Shown: positions 44,560 through 54,999 of the stretch, one piece after another
Layout of the letters: every line of letters starts with the position of its first letter
Position numbering within the stretch: the stretch's first letter is position 1
Origin: Ceratotherium simum simum
Lineage: Eukaryota > Chordata > Mammalia > Perissodactyla > Rhinocerotidae
DNA length: 64,000 bases
Reading direction: 5' to 3'
Assembly (NCBI RefSeq): GCF_000283155.1
Contig: NW_004454166.1
Coordinates: 305,157-369,156, forward strand
Position numbers and translations under genes: made by a program
Notes under the pieces: model-generated
The model's database searches: none
What the model saw: the letters and a program-made list of their open reading frames with translations, nothing else
What the model was told of the DNA's origin: nothing

Positions 44560-45060
44560 AAGGGTGAAGTGTATTGCCTGGGCATTGTGGTTGGAGTCCA
44601 GGCCTGTGAGCAGGTCATTTTCTCCTAGCAGGTCAGGGGCTGGAGCGCCGGGTGTGTAATGAGCACAGGGTGGTAATGATTGGGGTGTGTGATAGGAGCT
44701 AAGGCTCGAAAAACGACGCAGGAAGATGAATGATTTAGGCTTTATCCAGGGGGCAATGGGAAGCATGGGAGGTCTCTAAGCAGGAGCAAGACAGGATCAG
44801 AACTAAATTGGAGAGAACATTCTGGTAGCCAGTGTGGAGGAAGGCTTGTGGATGGTGAGGATGGAGCGGGGAAACTGACGAACAGTGTCCTGAGCCCCAG
44901 CTGAGGGAAGGCGAGGCCAGAACAAGGTCCATGTGACCCGAGGCCGAGGCCTAAGGCCACAGCACTTGAGTGCTGCACTAACGAATGGGAAATAGGACGA
45001 GAGACCTCTTGCTAAGAGCAAGGCCGGAGACAAGAGTATTGACCTTGCGGGGGTTAAATG
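44560..45060 (-). mobile_element. L2 LINE fragment
   Basis: 'tttaggctttatccagggggcaatgggaagcatgggaggtctctaagcaggagcaagacaggatcagaa...agaacattctggtagccagtgtggagg' is reverse-complement L2. Confidence 0.8.
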
Positions 45061-45585
45061 GAGCAAGCAGGTGGCGGGAAGTGGTTGAGCAGACCCTCAA
45101 CCCCAGCCCCCCAAATGGCCCATCTTTGCCTTGGTAGTGATTTCTTTGAAGTCATTAAACATGCAAAAAAAAAAGTCCCGTTTTTTAGTACAAAAACAGT
45201 TTTGTACTTTGCTATACTTGTTTGAGTGAATATTTTTATCTAGGCCCTTGTTTTTAAGGCCACTTTCTTCCCTTTAAGGGGGACAATGATCCAGGTAACG
45301 GAGTGCTGCTTCCACCATGAAAATCCTGCAGCCCTTGGTGCGTGAGTGGTCTCACCGAGGGATGGTCTGAGTGAGGGACCAGCAGACGATTGACCCCATC
45401 CTCACCGTCTCAACGTACCCCCTGGTGTCCTCAGCCTGGCTCGATGACGCCGGGAGTCAATATCCCCCGTAATGTGTTTTGGTTTCATTAACATGGACTG
45501 GATTAAGCAGCCGCATGGGCTTTTCAATTAGGAAGACAAGTTTCTGACAGCGTTTACAAGGGGCTTAGATCTCTGTTTAGCATGT
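45061..45585. other. Unique-looking intergenic sequence with a candidate regulatory core
   Basis: The part at 45475-45560 (ggtttcattaacatgg, gattaagcagccgc, ttcaattagg) is repeat-free and homeodomain-site-like. 45140-45260 is AT-rich. No gene. Confidence 0.35.
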
Positions 45586-45589
45586 GACG

Positions 45590-45712
45590 GGCCTTCTCTC
45601 CTTCCTTGCATCCTCCCTCCTCCCTCCCTGACTTCCTCCTTCCTTCTTCCCTTCCTCTCTATCTCCCTCCCCATCTCCTCTTCCTTCTTTCTCTCCCCCT
45701 CTCCTTCCCTGT
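45590..45712. repeat. Polypyrimidine (CCTT/CTCC)n low-complexity tract
   Basis: About 120 bases almost entirely C and T on the + strand. Mirror-like pyrimidine tracts of this kind can form triplex DNA. Confidence 0.85.
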
Positions 45713-45814
45713 GCTCCATGAATGAATGGGTTTACCCTGTTTCTCTTCGGGGGATATTTGGCCAGGTGTGCTGTATGAGTAGGCACGTGATTAGATCATT
45801 TAACCGTCATAGGT

Positions 45815-46185
45815 GACTTCTAATCCAGCTGTCCACCTGCATTTGACTCTACTCCAGCCTTTGCTTGCATTCCTCCAGCCCCTGGGAGCTCACTACCACA
45901 GGAGCCTACCCATGTCACCGTTAGAAGGCTCTGACCACAGGAAGGTTCTTCCCAGAGCTGAGCTGCCAGCAGCCGCCGAAAGAGTTCCCCCTCACACCGC
46001 AGGCCTGCTCTTCGGGGCCGTCAAGCCCATTCGCTGCTGCTACTTCTCTGGGACGACCTTTCGTGACCGAGAGACAGAAATCTTGTGCTGCAGGGCAGTC
46101 TCCCTTTGTCGAACACCCCACTTCTCTCAATGGCTCCACCTTTGCCTGAAGGCAGCCCTTTCCTCACATAAGCACATGTGCATAT
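45815..46185 (-). mobile_element. CR1/L3 LINE fragment
   Basis: 'ccctgggagctcactaccacaggagcc..' and 'gaccacaggaaggttcttcccagagctgagctgccagcagcc' are the reverse complement of the CR1/L3 end region. Confidence 0.6.
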
Positions 46186-46189
46186 AGTT

Positions 46190-46880
46190 TCCACCATGCT
46201 GTAAATAGCCTTTTGTTCTCTTTTTTTAAATTAACAATATACCATAAACATGATTCCACGTGGTATGCCCTCTCTTCAGAACATAACCACTCTTGTAAGC
46301 GCTTCCAAGGATTTCTCCCGGCCGCGTCCTGGTCTGATCCCCATCCATTAATGGATGATGCTACGCTTCTTAACAGTTGTTAACAGCATCTTCGTTCATC
46401 TGATGTTTACTTCTGTTGAACGATGTCCTCAGGAGAAACACACATTCATGAGATTCCTGGATCATTTGTCTGGATCTGACTTGGGTCCACATTGTTAGAT
46501 TGTCGTAGGAACGTCCAGGCCAGAGTGGGCGGCCGCCTCGACCGCCCTCGCTAGACGCTTCACCCGGACCCGGTGCCCTCCTTTCACCAGCCCCCTATCT
46601 TATGGGAATAAAGCCATCTTGAGGTTGTTTTAATTTGATGTCTGTCACTACTGATTGAGTAAGAAAAGGAAAAGGAGGAGAAGACATCTTTCCTTGGGTT
46701 TGATTGCTATTTGTCTTTCTCGGATGAGAAGGGTCTCTCTGTACCCTTTGCTCATTTACATATTGGGGTATTGATGCTTTTCTTACAAATTCCTGTGAGC
46801 TCTTAGATTGTAAAGCTATTCACCCTTGGTCTGTCCTCTGTCAGACATTCCACGCCCTGCCCCCTGCCCTCTCCTGTTTA
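46190..46880. mobile_element. Old L1-like fragments
   Basis: 'aacaatataccataaacatgattcca' and 'gttgaacgatg..' at the left and 'gtaccctttgctcatttacatattggggtattgatgcttttcttacaaattcctgtgagctctta' at the right follow L1-like patterns. The middle (46495-46610) is GC-rich and unassigned. Confidence 0.45.
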
Positions 46881-46989
46881 TTTTAATCATGTTGTTGTTC
46901 TTGTTTTCTGCCTGAGGGAACTCTCTACTGGGGACCAGGGGACAGCCCTGGGCACTGACTGCCCAACCCCTGGCACCTCAAATTCAAAA

Positions 46990-47145
46990 AATAATAACAG
47001 CACTGTTCTAGGTGCTCTGAGTCTATCTTCTCCAGTCTTCCAAACAACCCTGGCAGACTTTATGCCTATTTTACAGAAGAGGAAAGTGAGGCTCAGAGAG
47101 GTGAAGTGGCTCCTTCCGGGTCACGTAGCATGCACAGAGGAGGCG
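46990..47145 (-). mobile_element. MIR SINE
   Basis: 'cactgttctaggtgctctgagtctatc..' and 'cctattttacagaagaggaaagtgaggctcagagaggtgaagtggc' give a long reverse-complement MIR. Confidence 0.9.
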
Positions 47146-47234
47146 GTGAAGGGAAGCACTGTCTCCGGGTCTGCTTGCCCTTTTCCACGATACCAGAAGC
47201 CTGCAGAGAGGTAAGAAAACATCTGCTGTCAACA

Positions 47235-47525
47235 TCTCCAGGTTTGTGACTTCAAACTCCCCTGGCAGAGGAGAGAATTACCATATTTGGGGGCGATTTA
47301 CATCAAATTACCATGCACCAGGCAACAGCTGCCGCCTGGAGCAGGAGGCTAGCTGCGTGGAGACGATCACATTTGTACACACGATAATGAAAACCCACGC
47401 TTGGGCCTCCACATTCTCCCATAAATATGGTCATTATGATCTTGTTGGCATTGCTTGTTGAATTCCATCTTGCAAATTGTTTCCTGGTTGCCTGGGGGAG
47501 CTGACTTGGGCTCTTCTCATTCTCC
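47235..47525. other. Repeat-free block, strongest candidate distal enhancer in the window
   Basis: Contains gcgatttacatcaaattacc, cacgataatgaaaaccc, cataaatatggtcattatgatc and two E-box-like caggcaacagctg/cagctg words. No repeat is recognisable, and the mixed composition is unlike the flanking decayed repeats. Confidence 0.4.
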
Positions 47526-47619
47526 TTTTCTCTAAGATGTGACAGTGCTGGGTTCACCCACCGTCCTCAGACTGTCCCCTGACACAAGACTGAGGATCCT
47601 CCGGATGGCTTCTACCCAA

Positions 47620-48445
47620 TCGTACCAACACGCGTCAAGGGCTTGCTGTGTGCGTGGTGTGGGGCACTGACAGGGCTCTCGGCCAGGCCCTCTCCTTCAC
47701 TGCACAGACGGACAAGTGCTGCCTAGGGAGGGTAAGAGATGGGAGTGGGGTGTTAAGTCCAAGACAAAATAGAGCCCTTTGTATCCCTTGTGCTGGATGC
47801 TGGAGGGATGGCACACAACCTCCCCTGGCACCTGTGTGGGGACAGGCAGGCTGCGGGGCTCAGAGTCCTGGCACACTCCATTTTTAGTAGTTTGGTCCTC
47901 GTGGTTATACATAATGAAATCCTCTTTGGCTGCGGGGGAGGATAGGGAGTGGGAGGGACGGGATTTTGTACAAGGACAGAAGGAATCTCATGCAATCCAA
48001 GGGCTAGATCAGGACACACCCCAGAAGGACTAGAAGTAGGAAACGGAAAGCTAACAGGAACCCGGGGTGTGCTCTGTCTCAGCTCTTGTCTGCTTCTCTC
48101 TGCAGAGGCTCTGATTGTCTCTGCCTGCAAACATGCACCTCGTGCTCCTCCCTCTACGTGAGGGAACACGACACCCCAAGTGCCTTATGTGTCACAAGTC
48201 CAGCCACCCACAGGGTGATTCTCTCTGGTGTCCCAATTCTAAATTGTCCCAAAGAACTGAGGAGTGGCTCTAATTGTCTCTGCTTGGGTGAGATGCCCAC
48301 TCCTGGCCCAGTCACCTGTAGCCAAGAAGGGATGCTCACCTCCTAATACGCGGCTGCAGAGAGCCCACCATGTGGGCAGGACTGGGAGTTTGCAGGGAAG
48401 AGCACTGAGAAGGTAACCCCATCGGCTTCTGCCATACCCTCAGGG
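47620..48445. other. Intergenic; nothing recognised with confidence
   Basis: An ancient repeat fragment may be present at 47635-47720 (ggcttgctgtgtgcgtgg). The rest is unassigned. ORFs show no domains. Confidence 0.35.
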
Positions 48446-48449
48446 TAGC

Positions 48450-49530
48450 GTTTTACCTATGGAAATTTTTATTGCAATCATTGTAGATTCACATGCAGTG
48501 TAGGAAATAATGCAGAGACGCTCGTGTGCACTTTGCCCAGTTTGCAAAACTGTGGTGTATCTTAACAACCAGGATACTGACACTGACACAACCTCCAGAC
48601 CTTGTTCAGACTTCACCAGTTATTACTTGTACTCGGTGGTGTTTGTGTGTGTGTTAAGTTCTATATGATGTTACCCCCTCTGTATCCAACACCGCAGGAT
48701 CCCCTGAACTGCCCTTTGTGGTCGGCTAAATAATGCCACCACCCCTCTCCCCCAAAGATACCCACAATCTAATCCTTGGGACTCTGAATGTTACTTTATG
48801 TGGCAAGAAGGGCTTTGCAGGTGTGATTAAGGATCTTGAGATGGGGAGATTATCCTGGATTATCCAGGTGGGCCCTACATGGGATCGCAAGAGCTCTTGT
48901 AAGAGGGAGGCAAGAAGGTCAAAGACAGAAGCAGGAAATGCGATGATGGATACGAGAGATTGGGGAGATGCAAGGAAGGGGCTGTGCATCGAAGCACACA
49001 GGGGGCCTCCTGATGCTGGAGAAGGCCAGGAAACGGATGAGCCCCCAGAGCCTCCAGAAGGAATCTAGTCTGTCAACATCTTGACTTTAGCCCAGTGAAG
49101 CTGATTTTGGACTTCTGTCTCCAGAAATGTGAGATAATAAATGTATGTTGTTTTAAGTCATTAAATTTGTGGTAATTTATTACAGCAGCCATAGGAAACT
49201 AATATACACTTTTACAACTAAACCCACCTCTGTTCCAGCACCCACCACACACCCCGTCAGCAACCACTAATCTGTCCTTCATGTCTAAAATTTTGTCATT
49301 TCAAAACCGTTACATAAATGGCATCATCCAGTATGTAACCTTTTGGAATTGGTTCCTCACCCCCACACCTTCCTTTCATCATGATTCCTTGGAGACGCAT
49401 CCAAATTGCTGCATGTACCAATAAAAAAAGTTCCTTCCCTTTTATTGCTGAGTGTATTCCACAGTTTGGATGTAAGTCTAGCACTTTTTAATGTCTGTGT
49501 ATTTCATCTTTATTACAAGGTCTAATTAGG
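48450..49530 (-). mobile_element. Old L1 LINE 3' end split by an MLT1 LTR
   Basis: Left arm 48450-48720: 'attgtagattcacatgcagtgtaggaaataatgcagagacgctcgtgtgcactttgcccagttt...aaccaggatactgacactgacaca'. Right arm 49205-49480: 'cagcaaccactaatctgtccttcatgtctaaaattttgtcatttc...gcatcatccagtatgtaaccttttggaattgg...cattgctgcatg..cttttattgctgag'. The two arms are collinear parts of one L1 3' region. Confidence 0.85.
48722..49204 (+). mobile_element. MLT1-type (ERVL-MaLR) LTR nested in L1
   Basis: 'cacaatctaatccttgggactctgaatgttac', 'ggctttgcaggtgtgattaaggatcttgagatggggagattatcctggattatcc', 'ctccagaaatgtgagataataaatgtatgttgttttaagtcattaaatttgtggtaatttattacagcagccataggaaactaatata' form a complete LTR. 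Confidence 0.93.
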
Positions 49531-49599
49531 GATATTTTGATAATAGTCTCTTGGGGTAGGATGCAGGAAGGAAACTTAAAGATCATTCCATCCTCCCCA

Positions 49600-49790
49600 T
49601 CACCGTATCAGATGCCCGAGTCCCCTCTAGAGCCTGTCTGCCAAGTGCCCACCAGCCTCCACATGCAGACCTTCTTTGACCGGCGCTCACCACCTCCCGA
49701 GGCAGCCGACGACAAAGTTGTAGAACTCTGCTGCAAGCCCTGGCCTCATGCTCCGTGAGGCGCCTCTCCGACTTTAATGTGCTGGGAGGG
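49600..49790 (-). mobile_element. CR1/L3 LINE fragment (weak)
   Basis: 'gagtcccctctagagcctg..tgaccggcgctcaccacctcccgaggcagcc' resembles the reverse complement of CR1/L3 (ggctgcctcaggaggtagtgag). Confidence 0.5.
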
Positions 49791-50105
49791 GATGATGTGA
49801 GACCCAGAGAACCCCCTAGAATGAGAACACCTTGCGCTGGAAGGGGACCTGAGAGGGAGCCATCTGGGCACTAACCTGGGCCCTATTTGCGTGTCCTGGA
49901 TATCTCCCTGACCCATGCCAGCTCTTCTTCCTCAGGAGCCGTGTCCCTCCTGGCCCATGGACAGTCCTCTGTCAGGTCCCCTGCTCCGTGAGCCCCACCC
50001 CCCGCTCCATCCTTCCCAGTCTTCTTCCACACCTCCGTGGGCATCACCCTGCCTCCCTCCCACGCCTGTCCAAAGGGACAGTGGCTCTTAGATTAAGAAG
50101 AGGAG
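49791..50105. other. Intergenic; nothing recognised
   Basis: No gene or named repeat. Confidence 0.3.
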
Positions 50106-50109
50106 CTCT

Positions 50110-50310
50110 CTAGCGAGCATAACAGTAGCAAGAGCTAGCAGTAGTTTTTAGGCCATACCGTGCTCTGTGCTGCCATCCTGAGTGAAGGATCTCCTTTAAT
50201 TCTCTCACAACCTCAAGGCTCTTATCATCCTAGTTTGTAGATGGGGAAACTGAGGCCCCAGGTCACACAGCTTGAAAATGACAGAGCTGTCACTGAACCT
50301 GGCTGTCCGG
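50110..50310 (-). mobile_element. MIR SINE
   Basis: 'ctcctttaattctctcacaacctcaaggctcttatcatcctagtttgtagatggggaaactgaggccccaggtcacacagc' is reverse-complement MIR. Confidence 0.85.
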
Positions 50311-50339
50311 AGGGAAGGGTCACTTCAGGATTTGTGGAC

Positions 50340-50700
50340 TGAGTAGATAGTGGGGTCATTCCCTGAGATGGAGACTGGGGAGGAGTAGCGGGTGTGACGG
50401 GAAGGTGTGACGCATTGTTTGGGACTGTGGAGTTTGAGGTGCCAGAGGAGGGCCCAGAAGGGCTCCTGGAGCTCAGGAGAGAGAGACTGGGCTGGAGACA
50501 CAGGCTTGGGAGCTGATGGTGTCCCCACGGCTGCGTTCGCCGGGGAAGAGCAGGAGGAGGGCAGGGGGAGGGCCTGCCCCATGTGGGCGGAGAAGGAAGA
50601 TCCTGGGAAGGAGCCTGAGAAGCATTGATTGGAAGAGTGGGTCATCACAAGGACAGACCTGTGGGGGGACACCATGGCGGCTGTGACACTGAACAAGGAG
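50340..50700 (-). mobile_element. L2 LINE fragment
   Basis: 'gagctcaggagagagagactgggctggagacacaggcttgggagctgatgg' corresponds to the reverse-complement L2 section '..gggctggagatataaatttgggagtcatcgg'. Confidence 0.6.
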
Positions 50701-50719
50701 GACAGGGCACTCCTGATGA

Positions 50720-50960
50720 CAGCCTGACAATGGCCACCGTATGTGGGGCGCGTCCTGTGTGCCTGGCCCCACTCTGAACAGTCCTCGGCGGCACCTCAGC
50801 ACCTGTGAGGCAGGCACTGTTCCCTCCGCTTTAGGTGAGAAAGCTGACGCTCTGAGTGGTGAGGGCACCTGCCCGAGGACACCTGGCGGATAAGGGACCT
50901 GGGCCGTCCCTCGGGCTGCTTGGACTGCGGCTTAAACACTTCAGAGTCAGGGAGGCTGGG
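50720..50960 (-). mobile_element. MIR SINE
   Basis: 'cgtcctgtgtgcctggccccactctgaacagtcc..' and 'gctttaggtgagaaagctgacgctctgagtggtgagggcacctgcccgagg' follow reverse-complement MIR. Confidence 0.65.
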
Positions 50961-51680
50961 GATGAAAGGAAATGGATCGGATGGACTCACTGGACAAGTG
51001 GACAGACCAGGGTGCCCAGGACGAGGAGGCCATGGGCTTTGAACTCCACCCTGGTGCCATTCTTGGTGACGACGGCCCTAGGAAAGGGGGCGGGGCGAGG
51101 TGGAGGAGCCAGGCTGTGAGGGGCTGTCTGAAGAGAAGGAGCCAGCCCAGAGGGAGAGGCCGGAGACACAGGACAGACAGACAGAGCGGACTGAAGGAGC
51201 AGGAATCAGAACCCAAGGGACCGAAGGGCCGGCCCTGCACCCCGGTGATGCTCTTCAACAAAAGGGCTCCTGCTAGGCTCCTCTCTTCTCCCAGGGCCCC
51301 CCCCGAAGGAGGGGAGCTGGCTCCTCCAAGGCCCGATGCCCCTCTCTGAGCTGTCCCCACCCCCACCCCCTTGCTGGAGGAGCACCCCCCGGGATTCAGA
51401 ACAAAGACGTCAGGGAACTAGAACAAGAGCGAATTATAAACCGTCCCCTGTGGCTGCCAACTCCCCCTCCCCGACCCACACCCTGGGCTCCCGCAAACAC
51501 TGCCTGGCTGGGGCCCAGCACTGGGCCTTCTGGTGAGAGCCCCTCCCTGGGAGCACAGCCTTCTGGCTGCTTTCTTCTCTGGGACTGAGCTGTCAGGAGC
51601 CTCCAGGAGGTTTCAAGATGGCTCCCCTCCCCCAAGGGACGCCTTTGTCTTTGTCTCCACAGAGGAGGCACCAGCGGGGG
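50961..51680. other. GC-rich intergenic stretch
   Basis: No named repeat and no gene. Overlapping ORFs on both strands are composition artefacts. Confidence 0.35.
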
Positions 51681-51689
51681 TGGAGTTTG

Positions 51690-52200
51690 GAAGAGAGGGA
51701 AATCAAGCAGGTTCTTGCCCCCCAGGAGCTCACGACTCTGGGTAAGATTAGGATGCCTTTTATACCTTTAATGCAAAACCGTTGTGAGCTCAGAGGACTG
51801 AGTTCACAGCCTTCTGGAAGGTGGTCAGAGGCTTCATGGAGGAGGCAGGCTTTGGGCGATGCTGGAAGGAGGATAGGGTTAGATGGGCAGAAATGAGGAG
51901 GAAGAGCTTCCAGGTGGAGGTGGGAGGGAGCAGGAGTCCTGGGAGCATGTGAGTGGCCCTCAAGAGTGTGGGTGGAAACGATGAGGGACATGGGAGACGA
52001 GGCCAGGGCAGCCCCCAGGGCCAGCCAGGCCCGGAGCGCTTGAATGCTGGCTGAGGAGCAGCAAAATTTCTCGGGCAGTGGGGAGCCACTGAGCGTTTTT
52101 GAGCGAGGATAAGAAGGATGGCTGTGGTGGCTTGAGTGGAGGATAGATGAGTAGGGTGAGGTGGAGGCAGGGAGGGCAATGAGGAGGGATCCTTATTGGC
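51690..52200 (-). mobile_element. L2 LINE fragment
   Basis: 'ggaaggtggtcagaggcttcatggaggaggcaggctttgggcgatgctgg' and 'gggagccactgagcgtttttgagcgaggataagaaggatggctg' are reverse-complement L2. The 232-codon ORF at 51960-52658 is derived from it. Confidence 0.75.
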
Positions 52201-52714
52201 CTGGATGGGCAGTGACAGTTGGGGTGCAGGAAGAGCACCTTCAACAGAAGGGGGAAATTCCAGAAGGTGGGACTGACGGGAGAAAGGATGAGGGAGAAGG
52301 AGCAGTCAGGGCTGCCTCCCGGCTGCTCCAGCAGGCCCTTAGAGGGGGCAACTGGCCCAGGTGGAGAGCGGGAGAAGGTGGAGTGGCATCTTCTGAGCAC
52401 AAATGTCTGTGTCCCTCTGGGTATCTGTGACCCCATATATGTGTCTGGGAAGGTGGCCTTGCCCTGGGCAAGACTTTGCTGCCTTGTGCTCCCACCTGTC
52501 GTCTCCCAAACGTGCGTGGGAGGCATAGGGAGGCGTAGAGTAGGTGCTTGGAGCATGCGGTATGTGGCAGGGCCGGGGTGCTGCACCCAGGCAGGCCCGA
52601 TGCAGGAGACGTGTCTCAGGGAGGAGAGAGGAGCAGGGAGTGACCAGCCATGGACCACATGTGGAATGGGTAAAGGGAGGGCACTTTTTCTTTCTACTCA
52701 AAGGTGAGTCTCAT

Positions 52715-52860
52715 CGCGACTTTTTCCATCCTTCCAACGTTGACTGAGTACCTCCCACGTGCCAGCTAGTGTAGAACTGCGGTGGGCTCAACCCTAGCCC
52801 CAGCCCTGCAGGAAGTCTCAGTCTAACTTGGGGAGGATGGCACAGACTTAATGGCCTCCA
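52715..52860 (+). repeat. Ancient 'tgactgagtacctcccacgtgcc' repeat
   Basis: 'cgttgactgagtacctcccacgtgccagctagtgtagaac..ctgcaggaagtctcagtctaac' follows the common ancient repeat also seen at 32770. Confidence 0.5.
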
Positions 52861-52889
52861 GAATTAAGGCCCAAAGTGCCCAGTGCCAT

Positions 52890-53130
52890 GAGAGCGGGAC
52901 AGAGAGTGACAGGCCAGGGAAGGAGTCCTCAAGGGGGTTCCATCACCGGGGCGTGGGGAAAAAGGCAGTTCCAGGAGAGGAAACAGCCTGCGCAAGGCGT
53001 GGAGATAGGAGTCTACTTGCATAGACTGGGGCCCGGAAGGACTGGGGAAGGGAGACAGCAGATGGGAGGACAGCGGAAGCAGTTCTAGAAAGGCAGGTTG
53101 AGGCAGCTGCAGGTGACCTGGGGTCTGGCT
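52890..53130 (-). mobile_element. L2 LINE fragment (diverged)
   Basis: 'aggaaacagcctgcgcaaggcgtggagataggag' resembles the L2 reverse complement (gggaacagcatgtgcaaaggcc). Confidence 0.55.
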
Positions 53131-53244
53131 GTGGGTGGGAGGCTGCGGTGCGGGCAGCAAGAAGGGGCAGTGGGGGCAGGCAGAAGGGGAGGATGATGGA
53201 AGAGTTGCATAAAGGCTGCCGGGCGCAAGAGGCCACTGGGCCCT

Positions 53245-53505
53245 GGCCGCTGGCCTCTCCGGGACCTCTTCGTTTGCATTGCTGTCTGGGTCCTGACTCC
53301 TTTATATTACATTTCCAGATCGCCCACTCATAAATCCTCATCCTGCCGGGAGCCAGGAGCCCTGGAACAAGAGAGCAGCTTTGATTTAAAGACAGGATGG
53401 CAGTAAAGGGGGAGCAAAATTGTCCAGAGGCGAGCACAGGCCTCCCTGGGGGTGACGATGTAATTAAAATGGGGCCAGCTCTCTTCCTGGGGTGGAAAAG
53501 TCTGG
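53245..53505. other. Repeat-free block, candidate distal regulatory element
   Basis: Contains gtttgcattgctg (octamer-like ATGCAAA), cctttatattaca, ctcataaatcc, gctttgatttaaag and gatgtaattaaaatggg words. No repeat recognised. Confidence 0.4.
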
Positions 53506-53654
53506 CCCAGGCTCCTCGTGGCCCTGAGAGCCTCCCTAGAGTGCAGATGGGGGAAGATTGCCACCTGCCACCTCCAGCCACGCGCCAGCAGGAAGGCCAG
53601 ACTCAGAGCCACATACCCCGGGCTCCAGCCCAGCTCCTGCAGGGGTAAGCAGAC

Positions 53655-54224
53655 TTCTAAGACAGCCTCCAATAACCTCCACCTGCTAGTAATCGTGCCC
53701 TCATGTAATTCCCTCCCTGGGGGTGGGAGCCTGCGGTGGACCTAGTGACTTGTTTCTAATGGAGAGAATGCAGCAAACATGGGGATGTCACTTCTATGAT
53801 TAGGTTACAAGACCGTGACTTCCTTCTTGCAAGCAGAATCTATTGCCTTCTTGGACTGCACACTTTGATAAAGCAAGCTGCCGTGTTGGAGAGGCCCCCA
53901 TGACAAGGAACTGAGGGTGATCGCTGGTCCACAGCCAGTGAGGAATTAGACCCTCAGTACAACAACACACAAAGAATTGAATCTTGCCAACAGTCACGTG
54001 AATGAGATTGGAAGCAGATCCTTCCCCAGTTGAGGTTTCAGATGAGACCACTGACTCTGGGCTGACACCTTGACTACAGCCACGCCAGAGACCACGAAGC
54101 AGGAGACACAGCTAAGTTGTGCCCAGATCTCTGACCCACAGAAGCTGTGAGATAATAAACGTGTCCTGTTTTAAGCTACCAAGTTTTAGGGTTATTTGTT
54201 ATGTAGAGTAGGTAACTCATACCC
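53655..54224 (+). mobile_element. MaLR LTR
   Basis: 'aagacagcctccaataacctccacctgctagtaatc', 'cagtgaggaattagaccctcag', 'caacagtcacgtgaatgagattggaagcagatcc', 'cagaagctgtgagataataaacgtgtcctgttttaagctaccaagttttagggttatttgttatg'. Complete or nearly so. Confidence 0.88.
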
Positions 54225-54370
54225 CCACTTATTTGAACCTTGCTTCTTGCTCTAAATTTCAATGTTCCCATCTGGATAAATGGGCTGATGATACTCAGGC
54301 CAAGGGGTTGTTGCAAAGATCAGAGATAATGGCAGATGAGAAAGAGCTCTGTAGACTGCAAAAAGCTGGG
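54225..54370 (+). mobile_element. MIR SINE fragment
   Basis: 'caatgttcccatctggataaatgggctgatgatactcaggcc..gttgttgcaaagatcagagataatgg' is the MIR 3' half. Confidence 0.75.
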
Positions 54371-54424
54371 TGCATTTTTGTGAATATGATTACCTCAGTG
54401 AGAGGTTAGGGAGAACATAGTTTT

Positions 54425-54995
54425 CGTCTCAGCTTCTCAACTTACAGGCCAGGTGAACTTGTGTAAGTCAGTTAACATCTCTGTCCTCAGTTTCCTCACC
54501 TGTAAAATGTGGTTGTTGAAAGGACTAGAGGAAAATGCAGGTACAGCACCCAGCCCGTGCCTGGCACATAGTTTGTTAATGTTAGTGCCGTCAAGTGGAT
54601 TCTGCTTCCTAATGACCCTGTGGACAGCAGAGTCATTTGCACCAGTCTTTTTGCACCATCCTCTCACCTTCCAGTGCTATATCAGACAATGCTCTGCTGC
54701 CATTCACAGGGTTTTCATGGCCAATTTTTTTCGACAGTGAGTGGCCAGGTCCTTCTTCCCAGTCTGGAAGTTCTGCTGAAACCCGCCCACTATGGGTGAT
54801 CCTGCTGGTATTTGAAATTCCGGTGGCATAGCTTTCAGCATCACAGCAACGTGTGGCCATCACAGTATAACTGACAGATGGGTGGTGTGGTTCCCTGACT
54901 GGGAAATGAACCCAGTGTGGTGAGAGCACAAGTCTTAACCACTAGACCACAGGGCTGGCTCTGGCACATAGTAGGCACTCAAAAATATCGTGGCC
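54425..54995 (+). mobile_element. MIR SINE split by an RTE-tailed SINE
   Basis: Left arm 'cagttaacatctctgtcctcagtttcctcacctgtaaaatgtgg...cagcccgtgcctggcacatag' and right arm 'ctggcacatagtaggcactcaaaaat'. The repeated ctggcacatag (54561-54571, 54961-54971) is the target-site duplication of the inserted SINE. Confidence 0.88.
54572..54960 (-). mobile_element. tRNA-derived SINE with RTE/BovB-type tail
   Basis: On the - strand the head reads agccagccctgtggtctag and the middle 'ggaaccacaccacccatctgtcag'. The tail reads cagggtcattaggaagcaga followed by atccacttgacggcactaac, i.e. the 'gggtc..gagtcggaatcgactcgacggca' tail typical of SINEs mobilised by RTE/BovB LINEs. It lacks the poly-A tail and the ERE 'gttagctcaggg' module. 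An 11-base duplication flanks it. Confidence 0.82.
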
Positions 54996-54999
54996 CCTC

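Noticed and set aside
51960..52658. 232-codon ORF on the - strand
   Set aside because: Passes through an L2 fragment; the predicted protein is P/S/H-rich without a domain.
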